Shown: positions 26,173-35,254 of the stretch, piece by piece | Position numbering within the stretch: the first letter of the stretch is position 1 | Layout of the letters: every line of letters begins with the position of its first letter | Assembly: GCA_965243835.1 (NCBI GenBank) | Contig: OZ251578.1 | Coordinates: forward strand, 806,001-870,000 | Source of the DNA: G965202665 sp965243835 | GTDB taxonomy: Bacteria > Actinomycetota > Acidimicrobiia > Spongiisociales > Spongiisociaceae | Length of the DNA: 64,000 nucleotides | Direction of reading: 5' to 3' | Notes under the pieces: model-generated | Databases searched by the model: none | What the model was told of the DNA's origin: nothing | Seen by the model: the letters and a program-made list of their open reading frames with translations, nothing else | Translations under genes and position numbers: made by a program

Positions 26173-26318
26173 ACGGGCCGGTTCCTCGCCGCGGGATTGG
26201 TGCCATCCCCATACTACTACGGATAACCATCTCCAACATTTTTCCCGCCCGGCCGCGTTTCGGCGCATGGGGATACTATGGTTTAAGCAATCGTCCTGAT
26301 TAGGATGGGCGGGAGGGA

Positions 26319-27575
26319 ATGAAATGCTCGCGGGAGAAGGGAGCGGAGTTGTCCGCAACTAACGGGGACGGCATTGTCCGTTTGGAGAACGTATACAAGA
26401 TTTTCGGGCCGCAACCGCACGGCCGGGCTTTCGATCTGACCCGGGCCGGGGTAGGCAAGGACGAGGTGCTACGGCAGTCCGGGCATGTGGTGGGTTTGAA
26501 CGACGTCAACTTTTCGGTTCGCCAGGGGGAAATCTTCGTGGTCATGGGGTTGTCGGGGTCGGGCAAGTCCACCGCCATCCGCACCGTCAACAAGTTGTTC
26601 CACACCACCTACGGACATGTGTGGGTGGACGGAACCGATGTGCAGACCCTGAGCGGCAAGACCCTGCAGGCCTTTCGCCGGGAGAAAATGGGAATGGTGT
26701 TTCAGCACTTCGCCCTGTTCCCGCATCGGACGGTGATCGACAATGTGGGCTACGGGCTGAAAGTGCAGGGGGTGGACAAAAAAGACCGGGACGCCGCCTC
26801 TATGAAAGCCCTGTCCCTGGTGGGGCTGGAACCCTACGCCGATAACGCCCCCCGGGAGCTGTCGGGCGGCATGCAGCAACGGGTGGGCCTGGCCCGGGCG
26901 TTGGCCTCCGATCCGGATATCCTGCTGATGGACGAGGCCTTCTCGGCTCTGGATCCGCTCATCCGCCGCCAGATGCAGGACGAGATGATGGACATCCAAA
27001 ACGAGTTGCACAAGACCATCCTGTTCATCACCCACGATCTGAACGAGGCCCTGCGCATCGGGGACCGGGTGTGCATTATGAAGGACGGGGCCGTGGTGCA
27101 GATCGGCACCCCCGAGGAGATTTTGACCGAACCCGCCACCGGCTACGTGGCCGAGTTCGTCCAGGATGTGGACCAGGGGCGGGTGATCGAGGTGCGGGAG
27201 GTGATGACCGAACCCGATCCGTTGCAGACCGGAATGTCCCTGCCCGCCGCGGCGGCCCATATCGGGGAACGCACCGGGGCTTTCGTAGTGGACGAGGACG
27301 GCCGCCCCACCAGTTTGCTCACCCTGTCGGACGCCCTGCGGGCGGCCGGGATGGGAACCACCGACCTGACCGCCGCCCTGCGCCAGGACTTCGACCAGAC
27401 CGACAGCCATACCTGCCTGAACGAGGTCTACGCCGCGGCCGGTCGGGGACTGCCCATCGCGGTGGTGAACGAGTCGGGGGTGTTGGTCGGCAACCTGGAC
27501 CCCCGGTTGATTATGGAGGAGATGGGACGGGTGGAGCAACTAATCGACGGATTTGAACGGGAGACATTCCTATGA
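26319..27575 (+). CDS. proV: Glycine betaine/proline-type ABC transporter ATPase with CBS domains
   Basis: A 418-residue ProV/OpuAA-type ATPase. VYKIFGPQPHGRAF and the Walker A GLSGSGKST precede signature LSGGMQQRVGLARAL and Walker B DILLMDEAFSALDP, and the C-terminal third is a CBS pair, which in OpuA senses ionic strength. ATG 26319 has GGGAGGG only one or two bases away. TTG 26349, with AAGGGAG five bases upstream, would give a terminus closer to E. coli ProV, so the start is uncertain. It overlaps proW by four bases (ATGA) and is divergent from the fhs operon. Confidence 0.95.
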   Translation: MKCSREKGAELSATNGDGIVRLENVYKIFGPQPHGRAFDLTRAGVGKDEVLRQSGHVVGLNDVNFSVRQGEIFVVMGLSGSGKSTAIRTVNKLFHTTYGHVWVDGTDVQTLSGKTLQAFRREKMGMVFQHFALFPHRTVIDNVGYGLKVQGVDKKDRDAASMKALSLVGLEPYADNAPRELSGGMQQRVGLARALASDPDILLMDEAFSALDPLIRRQMQDEMMDIQNELHKTILFITHDLNEALRIGDRVCIMKDGAVVQIGTPEEILTEPATGYVAEFVQDVDQGRVIEVREVMTEPDPLQTGMSLPAAAAHIGERTGAFVVDEDGRPTSLLTLSDALRAAGMGTTDLTAALRQDFDQTDSHTCLNEVYAAAGRGLPIAVVNESGVLVGNLDPRLIMEEMGRVEQLIDGFERETFL

Positions 27576-29731
27576 GTTGGATGACCGGGTTTACCAACCT
27601 GCTGGCCCAGGCCGGCGCCGAGGGGGGAGTGGGCGTACGGGACAATGCGCTGTTGGACGAGTGGCGAATACCGTTCGGAGACTGGGCCGAGCAGGCCGTT
27701 TTTTGGATTGACAACAACCTGCAGACCCTGCTGGATGTAGCCAACTGGCCCTTCGAGAGGATGATCAGCTTCCTGGTGCGGGACGTTCTCAGCAATGTGT
27801 CCTGGATGTGGGTGGTGCTGGTGATGATGATCGCGGCCACCCTGGTGCGCAATATCAAGGTGGGCGTGTTCGTGGGAGTGTCCCTGTTCATTTGCGGAAT
27901 CCTGGGAGACGCCTACTGGCTGGAAACGGCCCGCACCATCGGGTTCGTGGGGGTGGCGGTGGTGTTGTGCGTGATCGTGGGGATACCGATCGGCATCGCC
28001 TGCGGCCGGTTTGACGGCGTTTGGAAGGTGGTGCGTCCGGTGTTGGACGCCATGCAGGTCATCCACTCTTTCGTCTATATGTTGCCTTTCATTTTCTTCT
28101 GGGGGATCGGCGAGGTGTCGGCCACCATGGTCACCATGGTATTCGCCCTTCCTCCCCTGATCCGCCTCACCAACCTGGGCGTCCGCCAGGTGCCCGGCGA
28201 TGTGGTGGAGGCCTCGCGGGCCTACGGAGCGTCGGAACGGCGGGTGCTGTTCGACGTCCAGATTCCCCTGGCCCGGCCCGCCATTATGACCGGCATCAAC
28301 CAGACCCTGTTGCTCTCCATTTCCATGCTGGGGATCGCCGCCATTATGGGGGCGGGGGGTCTGGGGCGTCTGTTGTTCCAGGCCATTAACAACCAGGATG
28401 TTTCCCAGGCGGCCGCGGCCGGTTTGGCATTTTTCCTGGTGGCGGTGGTGCTGGACCGGATGTCGCAACGGGAGGAAACCGATTCCGCCAACCTGTTCCG
28501 CCGTATTCGCCTGGCTTGGGCGCACCGCCGCGATCCGGAGGCGTTGCTGGAGAACCAGGAGGCGACGGCGGTGGTTAAATTCAAGGAAACCCATCGTTAC
28601 GCTCCGGTGACGGCACTCGAGCGCATCCCCATGGGCCTCACCCTGGCGGGTTCCGTCTTGGCGTTGATCGCGGTTTTCCTGCCGTGGACCGCCAACGCGG
28701 GCAAGATGAGCGCCTTCGGGAGGTGGGCGGATCTTTCCACGGAGGGCGAGTTGGACGGTATGGTGTTCAGCGGTTTGCACACTTCCGGGGGCAGTTGGTT
28801 CGGCATTTCCATTCTGGGCCTGAGCGTTTTCGCCATTTTGGCGGTGATAGTCGCCTGGATTCGTCCGGGGCGCGGTCCCCGTTGGCTGGCGGCGGACGGA
28901 GCGGTGATCGCCTCCGTGGGAATTCTCGTTCTCGCCGCTGTCCATTTGCTGGCCCGGCCCTCTTCCATTCCGATGGCTCTGGATCCCGGTACCGGAATGG
29001 GGGTACTCTTGGCCCTGGCGGGAGGGGCGGCGGCCGCGGCCGGTTCCATCTGGTGGATGAGTTCCGCCGATCATACGCCCCTGCACCCGCTTCGCTCCGG
29101 GATTGCCTGGGGCAGGTTGATCGGGGTGGGAACGGCCATTGTGGTGCTGGTGCTGGGCATGTTCTCCGGTTGGAGTTTCGATGAGCGGGAGCGGGAAATC
29201 ATAACCCCGGAACTGCAGGCGATGATCGACGATTTGGAAAGGCAAGCCGAAGAGCCGGGAGCGGACCTGGGGGCCATAGCCACCGAGTTGCTGGTGAAAC
29301 GGGCCCAAGCTCGGCAGGCGGGCCGGGTGGTCACGGACGGGGTGAGCGGGGAGGGAGCCGGCTTGGGAATGTGGGCCCTGATCGTCGGGGTGCTGGGCTT
29401 GGCGGCCGCTTTGCCCGCGATCGGACTGTTCGGCTCCGACGACCGAAGACTTTGGCATTGGAACACGATCACGGCCGCGTTGGGAGTGGGGGCGGCTATG
29501 GTCGGCTTTGCCTGGATTTTCACCAACGTCCGGTCGGCCGACCACAACTATCTGACCGGGATCGGATCCTTTTTGGCCATGTCCGGAGGATTGTTCATCC
29601 TGGCTTCCACTATGTCGGTGCTGAAGGAGTTCCGGCGGGCCAAGGTGTACGACGACCCGCACGCGGAGTCCGAAAACACCGGACAAGCGGAGGAAGAGCA
29701 GGCCCGGGTGCGGGCGGAGGCCGCGGTTTGA
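27572..29731 (+). CDS. proW: Betaine-type ABC permease ProW with an extra C-terminal membrane domain
   Basis: Residues 1-310 are a ProW-type permease: N-terminal amphipathic part, several TM helices and the EAA loop (EASRAYGASERRVLFD ... LARPAIMTG). From about residue 341 to 719 there is an added domain with about eight hydrophobic segments (for example MGLTLAGSVLALIAVFLPW and GIGSFLAMSGGLFILAS), a helical cytosolic-type insert near residues 540-575, and a Glu-rich tail. ProW is normally about 280-380 residues, so the protein is nearly doubled. I do not recognise the added domain. No stop or frame change occurs at the join. It probably pairs with ProV and the ProX lipoproteins at 5.6-11.5 kb. 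Confidence 0.9.
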   Translation: MSWMTGFTNLLAQAGAEGGVGVRDNALLDEWRIPFGDWAEQAVFWIDNNLQTLLDVANWPFERMISFLVRDVLSNVSWMWVVLVMMIAATLVRNIKVGVFVGVSLFICGILGDAYWLETARTIGFVGVAVVLCVIVGIPIGIACGRFDGVWKVVRPVLDAMQVIHSFVYMLPFIFFWGIGEVSATMVTMVFALPPLIRLTNLGVRQVPGDVVEASRAYGASERRVLFDVQIPLARPAIMTGINQTLLLSISMLGIAAIMGAGGLGRLLFQAINNQDVSQAAAAGLAFFLVAVVLDRMSQREETDSANLFRRIRLAWAHRRDPEALLENQEATAVVKFKETHRYAPVTALERIPMGLTLAGSVLALIAVFLPWTANAGKMSAFGRWADLSTEGELDGMVFSGLHTSGGSWFGISILGLSVFAILAVIVAWIRPGRGPRWLAADGAVIASVGILVLAAVHLLARPSSIPMALDPGTGMGVLLALAGGAAAAAGSIWWMSSADHTPLHPLRSGIAWGRLIGVGTAIVVLVLGMFSGWSFDEREREIITPELQAMIDDLERQAEEPGADLGAIATELLVKRAQARQAGRVVTDGVSGEGAGLGMWALIVGVLGLAAALPAIGLFGSDDRRLWHWNTITAALGVGAAMVGFAWIFTNVRSADHNYLTGIGSFLAMSGGLFILASTMSVLKEFRRAKVYDDPHAESENTGQAEEEQARVRAEAAV

Positions 29732-29783
29732 CCCACCGGTTTTACCGGGGCCGGCCCGCGGGCGGCGGGTGGGAACAGGAATT

Positions 29784-31292
29784 ATGAGCGCCGCGGTTCG
29801 TTTGCAGGGCATCTGCAAGCGGTTTCCCGGGGTGGTGGCCAACGATGACATCAGCCTGGAGGTGCGACAGGGCGAGATTCACGCCATCTGCGGGGAAAAC
29901 GGGGCGGGCAAGTCCACCTTGATGAAAATCCTGTACGGGATGCAACAACCCGACGAGGGCCGGATCGAGATTATGGGGGAGGAACGGGAGTTTTCCTCCC
30001 CCAAGGACGCCATCGGCCTGGGCATCGGGATGGTGCATCAGCATTTTATGCTGGCCGACAACCTCACCGTTATGGAAAACGTGATCCTGGGGGCGGAGCC
30101 GGTGACCGCCGAAGTGATCAACTTCGCCGCCGCCCGGGCCCGCCTGTCCGAGTTGGGGGAGGCCTACGGGTTGCAAGTGGACCTGGACGACCGGGTGGAT
30201 ACGTTGGAGGTGGGGGAGCGACAACGGATCGAAATCATCAAGATCCTGTATCGGGGGGCGCAAATTCTCATTTTGGACGAGCCGACCGCAGTGCTGGTCC
30301 CCCAAGAGGTGGAGGAGCTATTTCGCAATATGCGGGAGTTGAAAGCCCAGGGACACACCCTGATTTTCATCGACCACAAACTGGATGAAGTGCTGGAGAT
30401 CGCGGATGCCATCACCGTGTTGCGCGGGGGACGGGCGGTGGCCACCGTTCATCCGGAGGAGGTTACCGCCGCCGACTTGGCGGAACTGATGGTCGGTTCG
30501 GAACTGCCCAAGCCCGTGGCCGGCGCCGCCACCGTCACCGACCGGACGGTGGTGGAAGTCGACTCCATCTCGGCGGCGGACGAGGAGGGGGTGGAGCGGT
30601 TGCGGGGGGTAAGTTTTGCGGTGCGCGCCGGGGAGATCGTGGGGGTGGCGGGAGTGGAGGGCAACGGGCAGGCGGAGCTGATCGAGGCCATCCTGGGGAT
30701 CGTCCCCCTCACCTCGGGCCGGATTTTCCTGCATGGGGAGGACATGACCGGGCTTTCGGTGCGCAAGCGCCGGGAAGCGGGCTTGGGTTACATCGCCGAG
30801 GACCGGCACCGTCGGGGATTGCTTTTGACCTCCCCGGTGTGGGAGAACGCCATTTTGGGTCATCAGACCCGCCCCGATTTTCTCAGCTCCCGGATTTGGA
30901 TCAACGAACGGGCCGCCCGTCGGCACTCGGCCGGGATGGTGGAGCGCTTCGATGTGCGCACCCCGGGGGTGGACACCCCCATCCATGCCCTGTCCGGGGG
31001 CAATCAGCAGAAACTGGTGGTGGGGCGGGAAATGTCGGTGGAGTGTAACCCGCTGATCGCCGCCCACCCCACCCGGGGCATTGACGTGGGTTCGCAGGCC
31101 GCCATCTGGGAGGATCTGCGGGCGGCGCGGCGGGGCGGGCAGGCGGTGTTGCTGGTCTCCGCCGATCTGGAGGAACTGATCGGCCTCAGCGACACCCTGC
31201 TGGTTATGTTGCGGGGGGAGATAGTGGCCCGCCTGGATCCGTCCCGGGTCACCCCCCGGGAGTTGGGGGCCCATATGACGGGGGCCGCATGA
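29784..31292 (+). CDS. BMP-family (nucleoside-type) ABC transporter ATPase
   Basis: A 502-residue double ABC ATPase of the RbsA/YufO type. Domain 1 has Walker A GENGAGKSTLMK, a VGERQRIEIIKIL signature and ILILDEPTAVL. Domain 2 has a degenerate Walker A (GVEGNGQAELIE), the signature LSGGNQQKLVVG and PLIAAHPTRGIDVGS, as is usual for this family. ATG 29784 (MSAAVRLQGICKRFPG) is chosen over the in-frame upstream codon because it matches relatives and has AGGA upstream. It overlaps the first permease by ATGA. The neighbouring operon lacks a stand-alone BMP binding protein; the only one in the window is the chimera at 5609-7789. Confidence 0.93.
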   Translation: MSAAVRLQGICKRFPGVVANDDISLEVRQGEIHAICGENGAGKSTLMKILYGMQQPDEGRIEIMGEEREFSSPKDAIGLGIGMVHQHFMLADNLTVMENVILGAEPVTAEVINFAAARARLSELGEAYGLQVDLDDRVDTLEVGERQRIEIIKILYRGAQILILDEPTAVLVPQEVEELFRNMRELKAQGHTLIFIDHKLDEVLEIADAITVLRGGRAVATVHPEEVTAADLAELMVGSELPKPVAGAATVTDRTVVEVDSISAADEEGVERLRGVSFAVRAGEIVGVAGVEGNGQAELIEAILGIVPLTSGRIFLHGEDMTGLSVRKRREAGLGYIAEDRHRRGLLLTSPVWENAILGHQTRPDFLSSRIWINERAARRHSAGMVERFDVRTPGVDTPIHALSGGNQQKLVVGREMSVECNPLIAAHPTRGIDVGSQAAIWEDLRAARRGGQAVLLVSADLEELIGLSDTLLVMLRGEIVARLDPSRVTPRELGAHMTGAA

Positions 31293-32425
31293 GGGCGGCG
31301 GCGCGCATCGTGGGCCCGCCGGTGGCCGCCATGCTCTTGGCGGCGGCGGTGGCCGCCCTGATCCTGCTCATCTCCGGGGCCGACCCGCTGGCGGCCTTCG
31401 GCAACGTGTGGGAGTACGGGTCCCGGCTGGAGACCCTGTTGGAGTCGTTGAACCGGGCCACCCCCCTCTACATTTCGGGGATCGCGTTCGCCATCGCCAT
31501 GCGGATGAACCTGTTCCAGATCGGAGTGGAGGGGCAGTACATCCTGGCCGCTTTTATGGCCGCCTACGTGGGGGCGGCGGTCGGTCCCCTGTTCCCCCCC
31601 TTGCACATCGCCATCATCCTGCTCACCGCCATGGCGGTGGGGGCGGCGTGGGCGGGGTTGGCCGGGTTGATGAAGGTCACCCGCAACGTGCACGAGGTGA
31701 TTTCCACCATAATGTTGAACGCCATCGCGGTGGCGGGCGTGGTTTCGTTCCTGCTGGGACGGTGGTCCATCCCGCTGGAGTCGCTGGACACCCGCCTGGC
31801 CGACATTCCCGAAACCGGTTGGTTCCCCAGCCTGAACACGGTGGTGGAATGGTTCACCCGGGACATCAAACGGGTGGATTTGACCTCGTTCATCCTGGTG
31901 GCGGCGGCGGTGGGGGTGGTCTATCACCTGCTGGTCAACCGCACCCGGCTGGGCTACGACCTGCGGGCCACCGGGGTCAACCCGTGGGCGGCCGAGGCGG
32001 GCGGGGTGCCCCCCAAGCGCACCATTATGCTGGCCATGTTGCTGAGCGGGGCGGCGGCGGGCCTGGTGGGGATGGCCGACCTGCTGGGCGATCAGTATTT
32101 CTACAGCCTGCGCTTCCCGCAAGGTCTGGGGTTCACCGGGATTGCGGTGGCCCTGGTGGGGCGCAACCACGCGGTGGGGGCCGCGTTCGCGGCCTTCGCC
32201 TTTGGCTGGCTGGAACGGGCTTCCGGGGTGTTGGAGGTGCGGGGGGACGCCCCCCGGGAAGTGGTGACCATAATGGTGGGGGTGGTGATCCTGTTCGCGG
32301 TGATCGCCTACGCCTTGGCGCAACGCCGGCGCCGGATTGAAGCCGCGTCCGCCGCCGCCGAGCAGATGAAGGAGCGACCGGGTGACAAGGGGGCCCTGCC
32401 CCCGCCCGCGGAGGCGGACATATGA
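31289..32425 (+). CDS. BMP-family ABC transporter permease 1
   Basis: A 378-residue BPD_transp_2 membrane protein similar to YufP. It has about ten hydrophobic segments and the conserved MRMNLFQIGVEGQYILAAF and TRNVHEVISTIMLNAIA stretches. It overlaps both neighbours by ATGA, so it is cotranslated with the ATPase and second permease. It forms the heterodimeric channel for BMP-delivered nucleosides or related ligands. The C-terminal 30 residues are cytosolic and polar. Confidence 0.92.
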   Translation: MRAAARIVGPPVAAMLLAAAVAALILLISGADPLAAFGNVWEYGSRLETLLESLNRATPLYISGIAFAIAMRMNLFQIGVEGQYILAAFMAAYVGAAVGPLFPPLHIAIILLTAMAVGAAWAGLAGLMKVTRNVHEVISTIMLNAIAVAGVVSFLLGRWSIPLESLDTRLADIPETGWFPSLNTVVEWFTRDIKRVDLTSFILVAAAVGVVYHLLVNRTRLGYDLRATGVNPWAAEAGGVPPKRTIMLAMLLSGAAAGLVGMADLLGDQYFYSLRFPQGLGFTGIAVALVGRNHAVGAAFAAFAFGWLERASGVLEVRGDAPREVVTIMVGVVILFAVIAYALAQRRRRIEAASAAAEQMKERPGDKGALPPPAEADI

Positions 32426-33699
32426 GCCTCCTCGACCAGCGCCCCCTCCGCCTTCCCGGGCAGGGCGCCCTCCATCGTTACCGGTGGATACTGTACGGGT
32501 TGAGCGCCGTTCTGCTGTTGGCGGTCACCGAGCAGTTTGCCACCCTGCCCACCAACGACCTGACCTCCAGCGGCACCTGGTCCATCGCCCTGGCCTGGTC
32601 GGTGCCCATTTTGCTGGCCGGACTGGGCGGCATGTTCTCCGAGCGCTCCGGGATCGTCAACATCGGTTTGGAGGGGATGTTGATTTTGGGAACCTGGTTC
32701 GGGGCCTACGGGACGGTGGTGGCCGGGCCGTGGGCGGGGATGCTTTTGGCGGGGGTGGCGGGCGCGGTGGGCGGCCTGGTCATGGCGACGGCCGCGGTCG
32801 GCTTCAACGTGGATCACATCATCGCCGGAGTGGCCATTAACCTGATGGCCCCCGGCCTGACCCGGTTCCTGTCCGATGTGCACTTCTCCGACCGGGGCGG
32901 CTCCATCACCCAGTCCCCGGTCATCACCGGGGTGAGCGATTTCACCATGCCCGTTCTGGCGGGCGGAACCATCTTCGGATGGCGAAGCCCGGACATGCTG
33001 GGAGCGATTGAGCGGGGGAACTGGTTCTTTTTCTCCGATCTGGCGGGCGTCCTGCGCGGGTTCATGTTCCAGATGTCCTGGTTCACCCTGTTGGTTTACC
33101 TGTTCGTGCCGTTTTCCATTTTCCTGCTGTGGCGCACCAAGTTCGGCCTGCGGTTGCGCAGTTGCGGCGAGCATCCCGTGGCCGCCGATTCGCTGGGGGT
33201 CAACGTCTACAAGTACAAGTACTACGGGGTGGTGATCAGCGGCGCCCTGGCCGGAGTGGGGGGCGGCTTTTTAGCCATCCAACTCTCCAACGTCTACAAG
33301 GAGGGGCAGACCCAGGGCAAGGGTTTCATAGGACTGGCCACCATGATCTTCGGAAACTGGAACCCGCTGGGCACCGCCCGGGGGGCCATCCTGTTCGGGT
33401 TCACCGAAACCCTGCGCTTGCGCGACCCCAACGCCGCCCACGGCCTGTTGCTGCTGGTGGTGATCTCGGTGGGGCTTTTGATCTTGTGGCGCGTCCTCCG
33501 CAAACGGGGGGCGGGAACCTGGCAGTTGGCGATCGTGGCCATTGCGGTCGGGTACTGGTATTTCAACTCCACCGGGGTTCCCAACCAGTTGCCCGCCATC
33601 ACCCCCCACATCGTGGTGCTGGTGGTGCTCCTGTTCGCCACTTCCCGTTTGCGCCCGCCCGCCGCGGCCGGCCTGCCCTACCGCAAGGGAGAAGACTGA
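32422..33699 (+). CDS. BMP-family ABC transporter permease 2
   Basis: A 425-residue BPD_transp_2 permease similar to YufQ, with MFSERSGIVNIGLEGMLILG, FNVDHIIAGVAINLMAPG and GRGFIGLA-like KGFIGLATMIFGNWNP motifs. It is longer than typical YufQ (about 320) because of additional C-terminal hydrophobic segments (LAIVAIAVGYWYFN and ITPHIVVLVVLLFA). Start overlaps permease 1, and the stop touches the YdjC-like gene. Partner of the upstream permease in one import channel. Confidence 0.92.
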   Translation: MSLLDQRPLRLPGQGALHRYRWILYGLSAVLLLAVTEQFATLPTNDLTSSGTWSIALAWSVPILLAGLGGMFSERSGIVNIGLEGMLILGTWFGAYGTVVAGPWAGMLLAGVAGAVGGLVMATAAVGFNVDHIIAGVAINLMAPGLTRFLSDVHFSDRGGSITQSPVITGVSDFTMPVLAGGTIFGWRSPDMLGAIERGNWFFFSDLAGVLRGFMFQMSWFTLLVYLFVPFSIFLLWRTKFGLRLRSCGEHPVAADSLGVNVYKYKYYGVVISGALAGVGGGFLAIQLSNVYKEGQTQGKGFIGLATMIFGNWNPLGTARGAILFGFTETLRLRDPNAAHGLLLLVVISVGLLILWRVLRKRGAGTWQLAIVAIAVGYWYFNSTGVPNQLPAITPHIVVLVVLLFATSRLRPPAAAGLPYRKGED

Positions 33700-34560
33700 A
33701 TGGAGTCGCCCGGTCCCGGGTTGGTCGAGGTCATCCCCCACATCGACGACATCGGGGTCACCCTGGGGTCGGTGCGGGCCATGGAGGAGCTGGCGGGGCG
33801 GGGGTTCGTAACCTCCGGATCGGTGATGGCCCCCTGCCCCTGGTTGGCGGAGGCGGCCTCTTTGGCCGCCCGCTTCCCGCAACTGGATCTGGGGTTGCAT
33901 CTCACTCTCACATCCGAGTCGGCCCGCCTGCGTTGGCGGCCCCTGTCCACCCGCTCCCCGGCCTCCGGTTTGGTAGACGGGGACGGTTTTATGTGGCCCG
34001 CGGTTCCGCAGTTGCGGGCCCGCGCCCAACCGGCGGCGGTGGAGGAGGAACTGGAAACCCAGATTGAGTCGGCCCGCCGGGCGGGGATCGATCCCACCCA
34101 TCTGGATCATCATATGGGGGCGGCCTTCGCTCCCGAGTTCGCCCCGATAACGCTGGACATCGCCCGCCGCCATCGCCTCCCGGTCCTGATCCCGGCCGAT
34201 GTAGTTTCCTACGCCGCGGTTTTGGATTGGGGAGAGGCGGACCTGGGAGCGTTGGAGGGGGTGCGGGACGGGGCGGCGGCGGAGGGGGCGGTGCTTATGG
34301 ACCGGTTCTTGATGGGCCTCGCCTTTCAGGACCAGGACCCCGATTCCGTATACCGCCGTTTTTTAACCGAAGCCCGGGGGGTGACGTTTTTGTCCATGCA
34401 CTGCAACGTCCCCGGCGAGGTAACTGCGGTCCACCCGGGGGACGCCGACTGGCGCATCGCCGAGTACGACTGGATCAAACAGGGGGCCGCCCCCCTCCCC
34501 CCCGGGGTGGAGCTGACCGACTTCCGGGCCGTAGGCGCCCGCTGGAGATGGCCCGCCTGA
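33700..34560 (+). CDS. YdjC/ChbG-like carbohydrate deacetylase family protein
   Basis: A 286-residue protein whose N-terminal PHIDDIGVTLGSVRAMEEL replaces the usual ADDFG motif of YdjC-family metal-dependent deacetylases, and whose THLDHHMG provides the HxDxHxH-like metal motif. FLSMHCN near the end is also family-typical. Members remove acetyl groups from N-acetylated oligosaccharides. It begins at the base after the permease stop, so it is the last gene of the transporter operon and may act on the imported compound. The exact substrate is unknown. Confidence 0.78.
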   Translation: MESPGPGLVEVIPHIDDIGVTLGSVRAMEELAGRGFVTSGSVMAPCPWLAEAASLAARFPQLDLGLHLTLTSESARLRWRPLSTRSPASGLVDGDGFMWPAVPQLRARAQPAAVEEELETQIESARRAGIDPTHLDHHMGAAFAPEFAPITLDIARRHRLPVLIPADVVSYAAVLDWGEADLGALEGVRDGAAAEGAVLMDRFLMGLAFQDQDPDSVYRRFLTEARGVTFLSMHCNVPGEVTAVHPGDADWRIAEYDWIKQGAAPLPPGVELTDFRAVGARWRWPA

Positions 34561-34568
34561 CTTATGCG

Positions 34569-34595
34569 AAACTTATGCCCCTCGCATAAGTTTTG
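34569..34595 (+). terminator. Hairpin with T run after the transporter operon
   Basis: AAACTTATGC (34569-34578) pairs perfectly with GCATAAGTTT (34584-34593) around CCCTC and ends in TTTTG. An alternative pairing CTTATGCGA/TCGCATAAG is also possible. It lies 9 bases after the YdjC-like stop. Confidence 0.6.
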
Positions 34596-34694
34596 TAATA
34601 TGGGGTAAGGTTGGTGTAGTTGGGGTTTGTGGGGGAGTTCGATGGAGTTTGCGTCCTTCGTGTAAGTTTTGTAATATGGGGTAAGGTTGGTGTA
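34587..34694. repeat. 32-bp direct repeat, two copies 76 bases apart
   Basis: The 32 bases at 34587-34618 recur identically at 34663-34694 (starting TAAGTTTTGTAATATGGGG). The first copy overlaps the hairpin arm. The AT-rich segment separates the transporter operon from a truncated ATPase gene, so it may be a mobile-element or recombination scar. Nothing else is recognised between 34561 and 34743. Confidence 0.9.
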
Positions 34695-34743
34695 ATTGGC
34701 CAGTGGGGCCAGTGGGCTTCCGGGAGGATGATCCCCGGCAGGT

Positions 34744-35058
34744 TTGAAAGTCGCCGCCGAATCGGTGGTTGACCATCTGGACCGCGATTTCTTTGCGGTT
34801 CGGTTTGATCGGCTGACCGATAGCCAAAAGATTTATCTGCGGGCCATGGCCGACCTGGAATCGGGAAACGTCCGCTCCGGGGCCGTCGCCGACCGGTTGG
34901 GGATTTCGGTGGAGAAGCTCGCCTCCCGTCGCAATGCCCTGATTAATAAGGGAATGATCTACAGCCCCCGGCATGGCTTGGCCGCCTTCACCGTTCCCGA
35001 GTTTGGTGATTTCCTGCGCAGGCAGATGCCCTCACTTCCGGCGGCGGGGGGAGGGTGA
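34744..35058 (+). pseudogene. C-terminal fragment of an AAA-family ATPase (winged-helix end)
   Basis: The 104-residue frame from TTG 34744 contains RDFFAVRFDRLTDSQKIYLR, MADLESGNVRSGAVADRLG and KGMIYSPRHGLAAFTVPEF, which is the C-terminal winged-helix part of COG1672-like AAA ATPases. The ATP-binding N-terminal part is absent and the upstream bases do not continue the frame. It is most likely a decayed remnant; a small stand-alone DNA-binding protein is less likely. It sits between the 32-bp repeats and the rplJ promoter. Confidence 0.7.
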
Positions 35059-35071
35059 CGGCGGGCCCGGT

Positions 35072-35101
35072 TTGGCATTGGAGAGGGGGATGGTGTATAC
35101 T
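35072..35101 (+). promoter_or_regulatory. rplJL promoter
   Basis: TTGGCA (35072-35077) and TATACT (35096-35101) with an 18-base spacer. Transcription would start near 35108, giving a roughly 147-base leader before rplJ. Confidence 0.75.
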
Positions 35102-35107
35102 TCCCGT

Positions 35108-35254
35108 TTGGCGTCCGCTTGCGGGCGGGCGCGCGACCGTAGACAGCCGGCGCCGTAGCGGCGTAAGCGGCCCGTTCGGGTCCGCCTGCCGAGGTTCATC
35201 CCGGGTCTCCCGGAACGGCTGTCGCGGAACCGAGACAAGCCAAGGAGAGATCAA
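35108..35254 (+). promoter_or_regulatory. Ribosomal protein L10 leader (autoregulatory)
   Basis: The GC-rich leader before rplJ can form several hairpins and contains ACCGTAGACAGCCGGCG, resembling the L10(L12)4-binding leader of actinobacterial rplJL operons. L10 would repress its own translation here. Assignment rests on position and motif only; no covariance search was possible. Confidence 0.65.

Noticed and set aside
26173..26318. Riboswitch between fhs and proV
   Set aside because: The 146-base divergent region shows no recognisable glycine, THF or SAM aptamer core, only weak -10-like hexamers.
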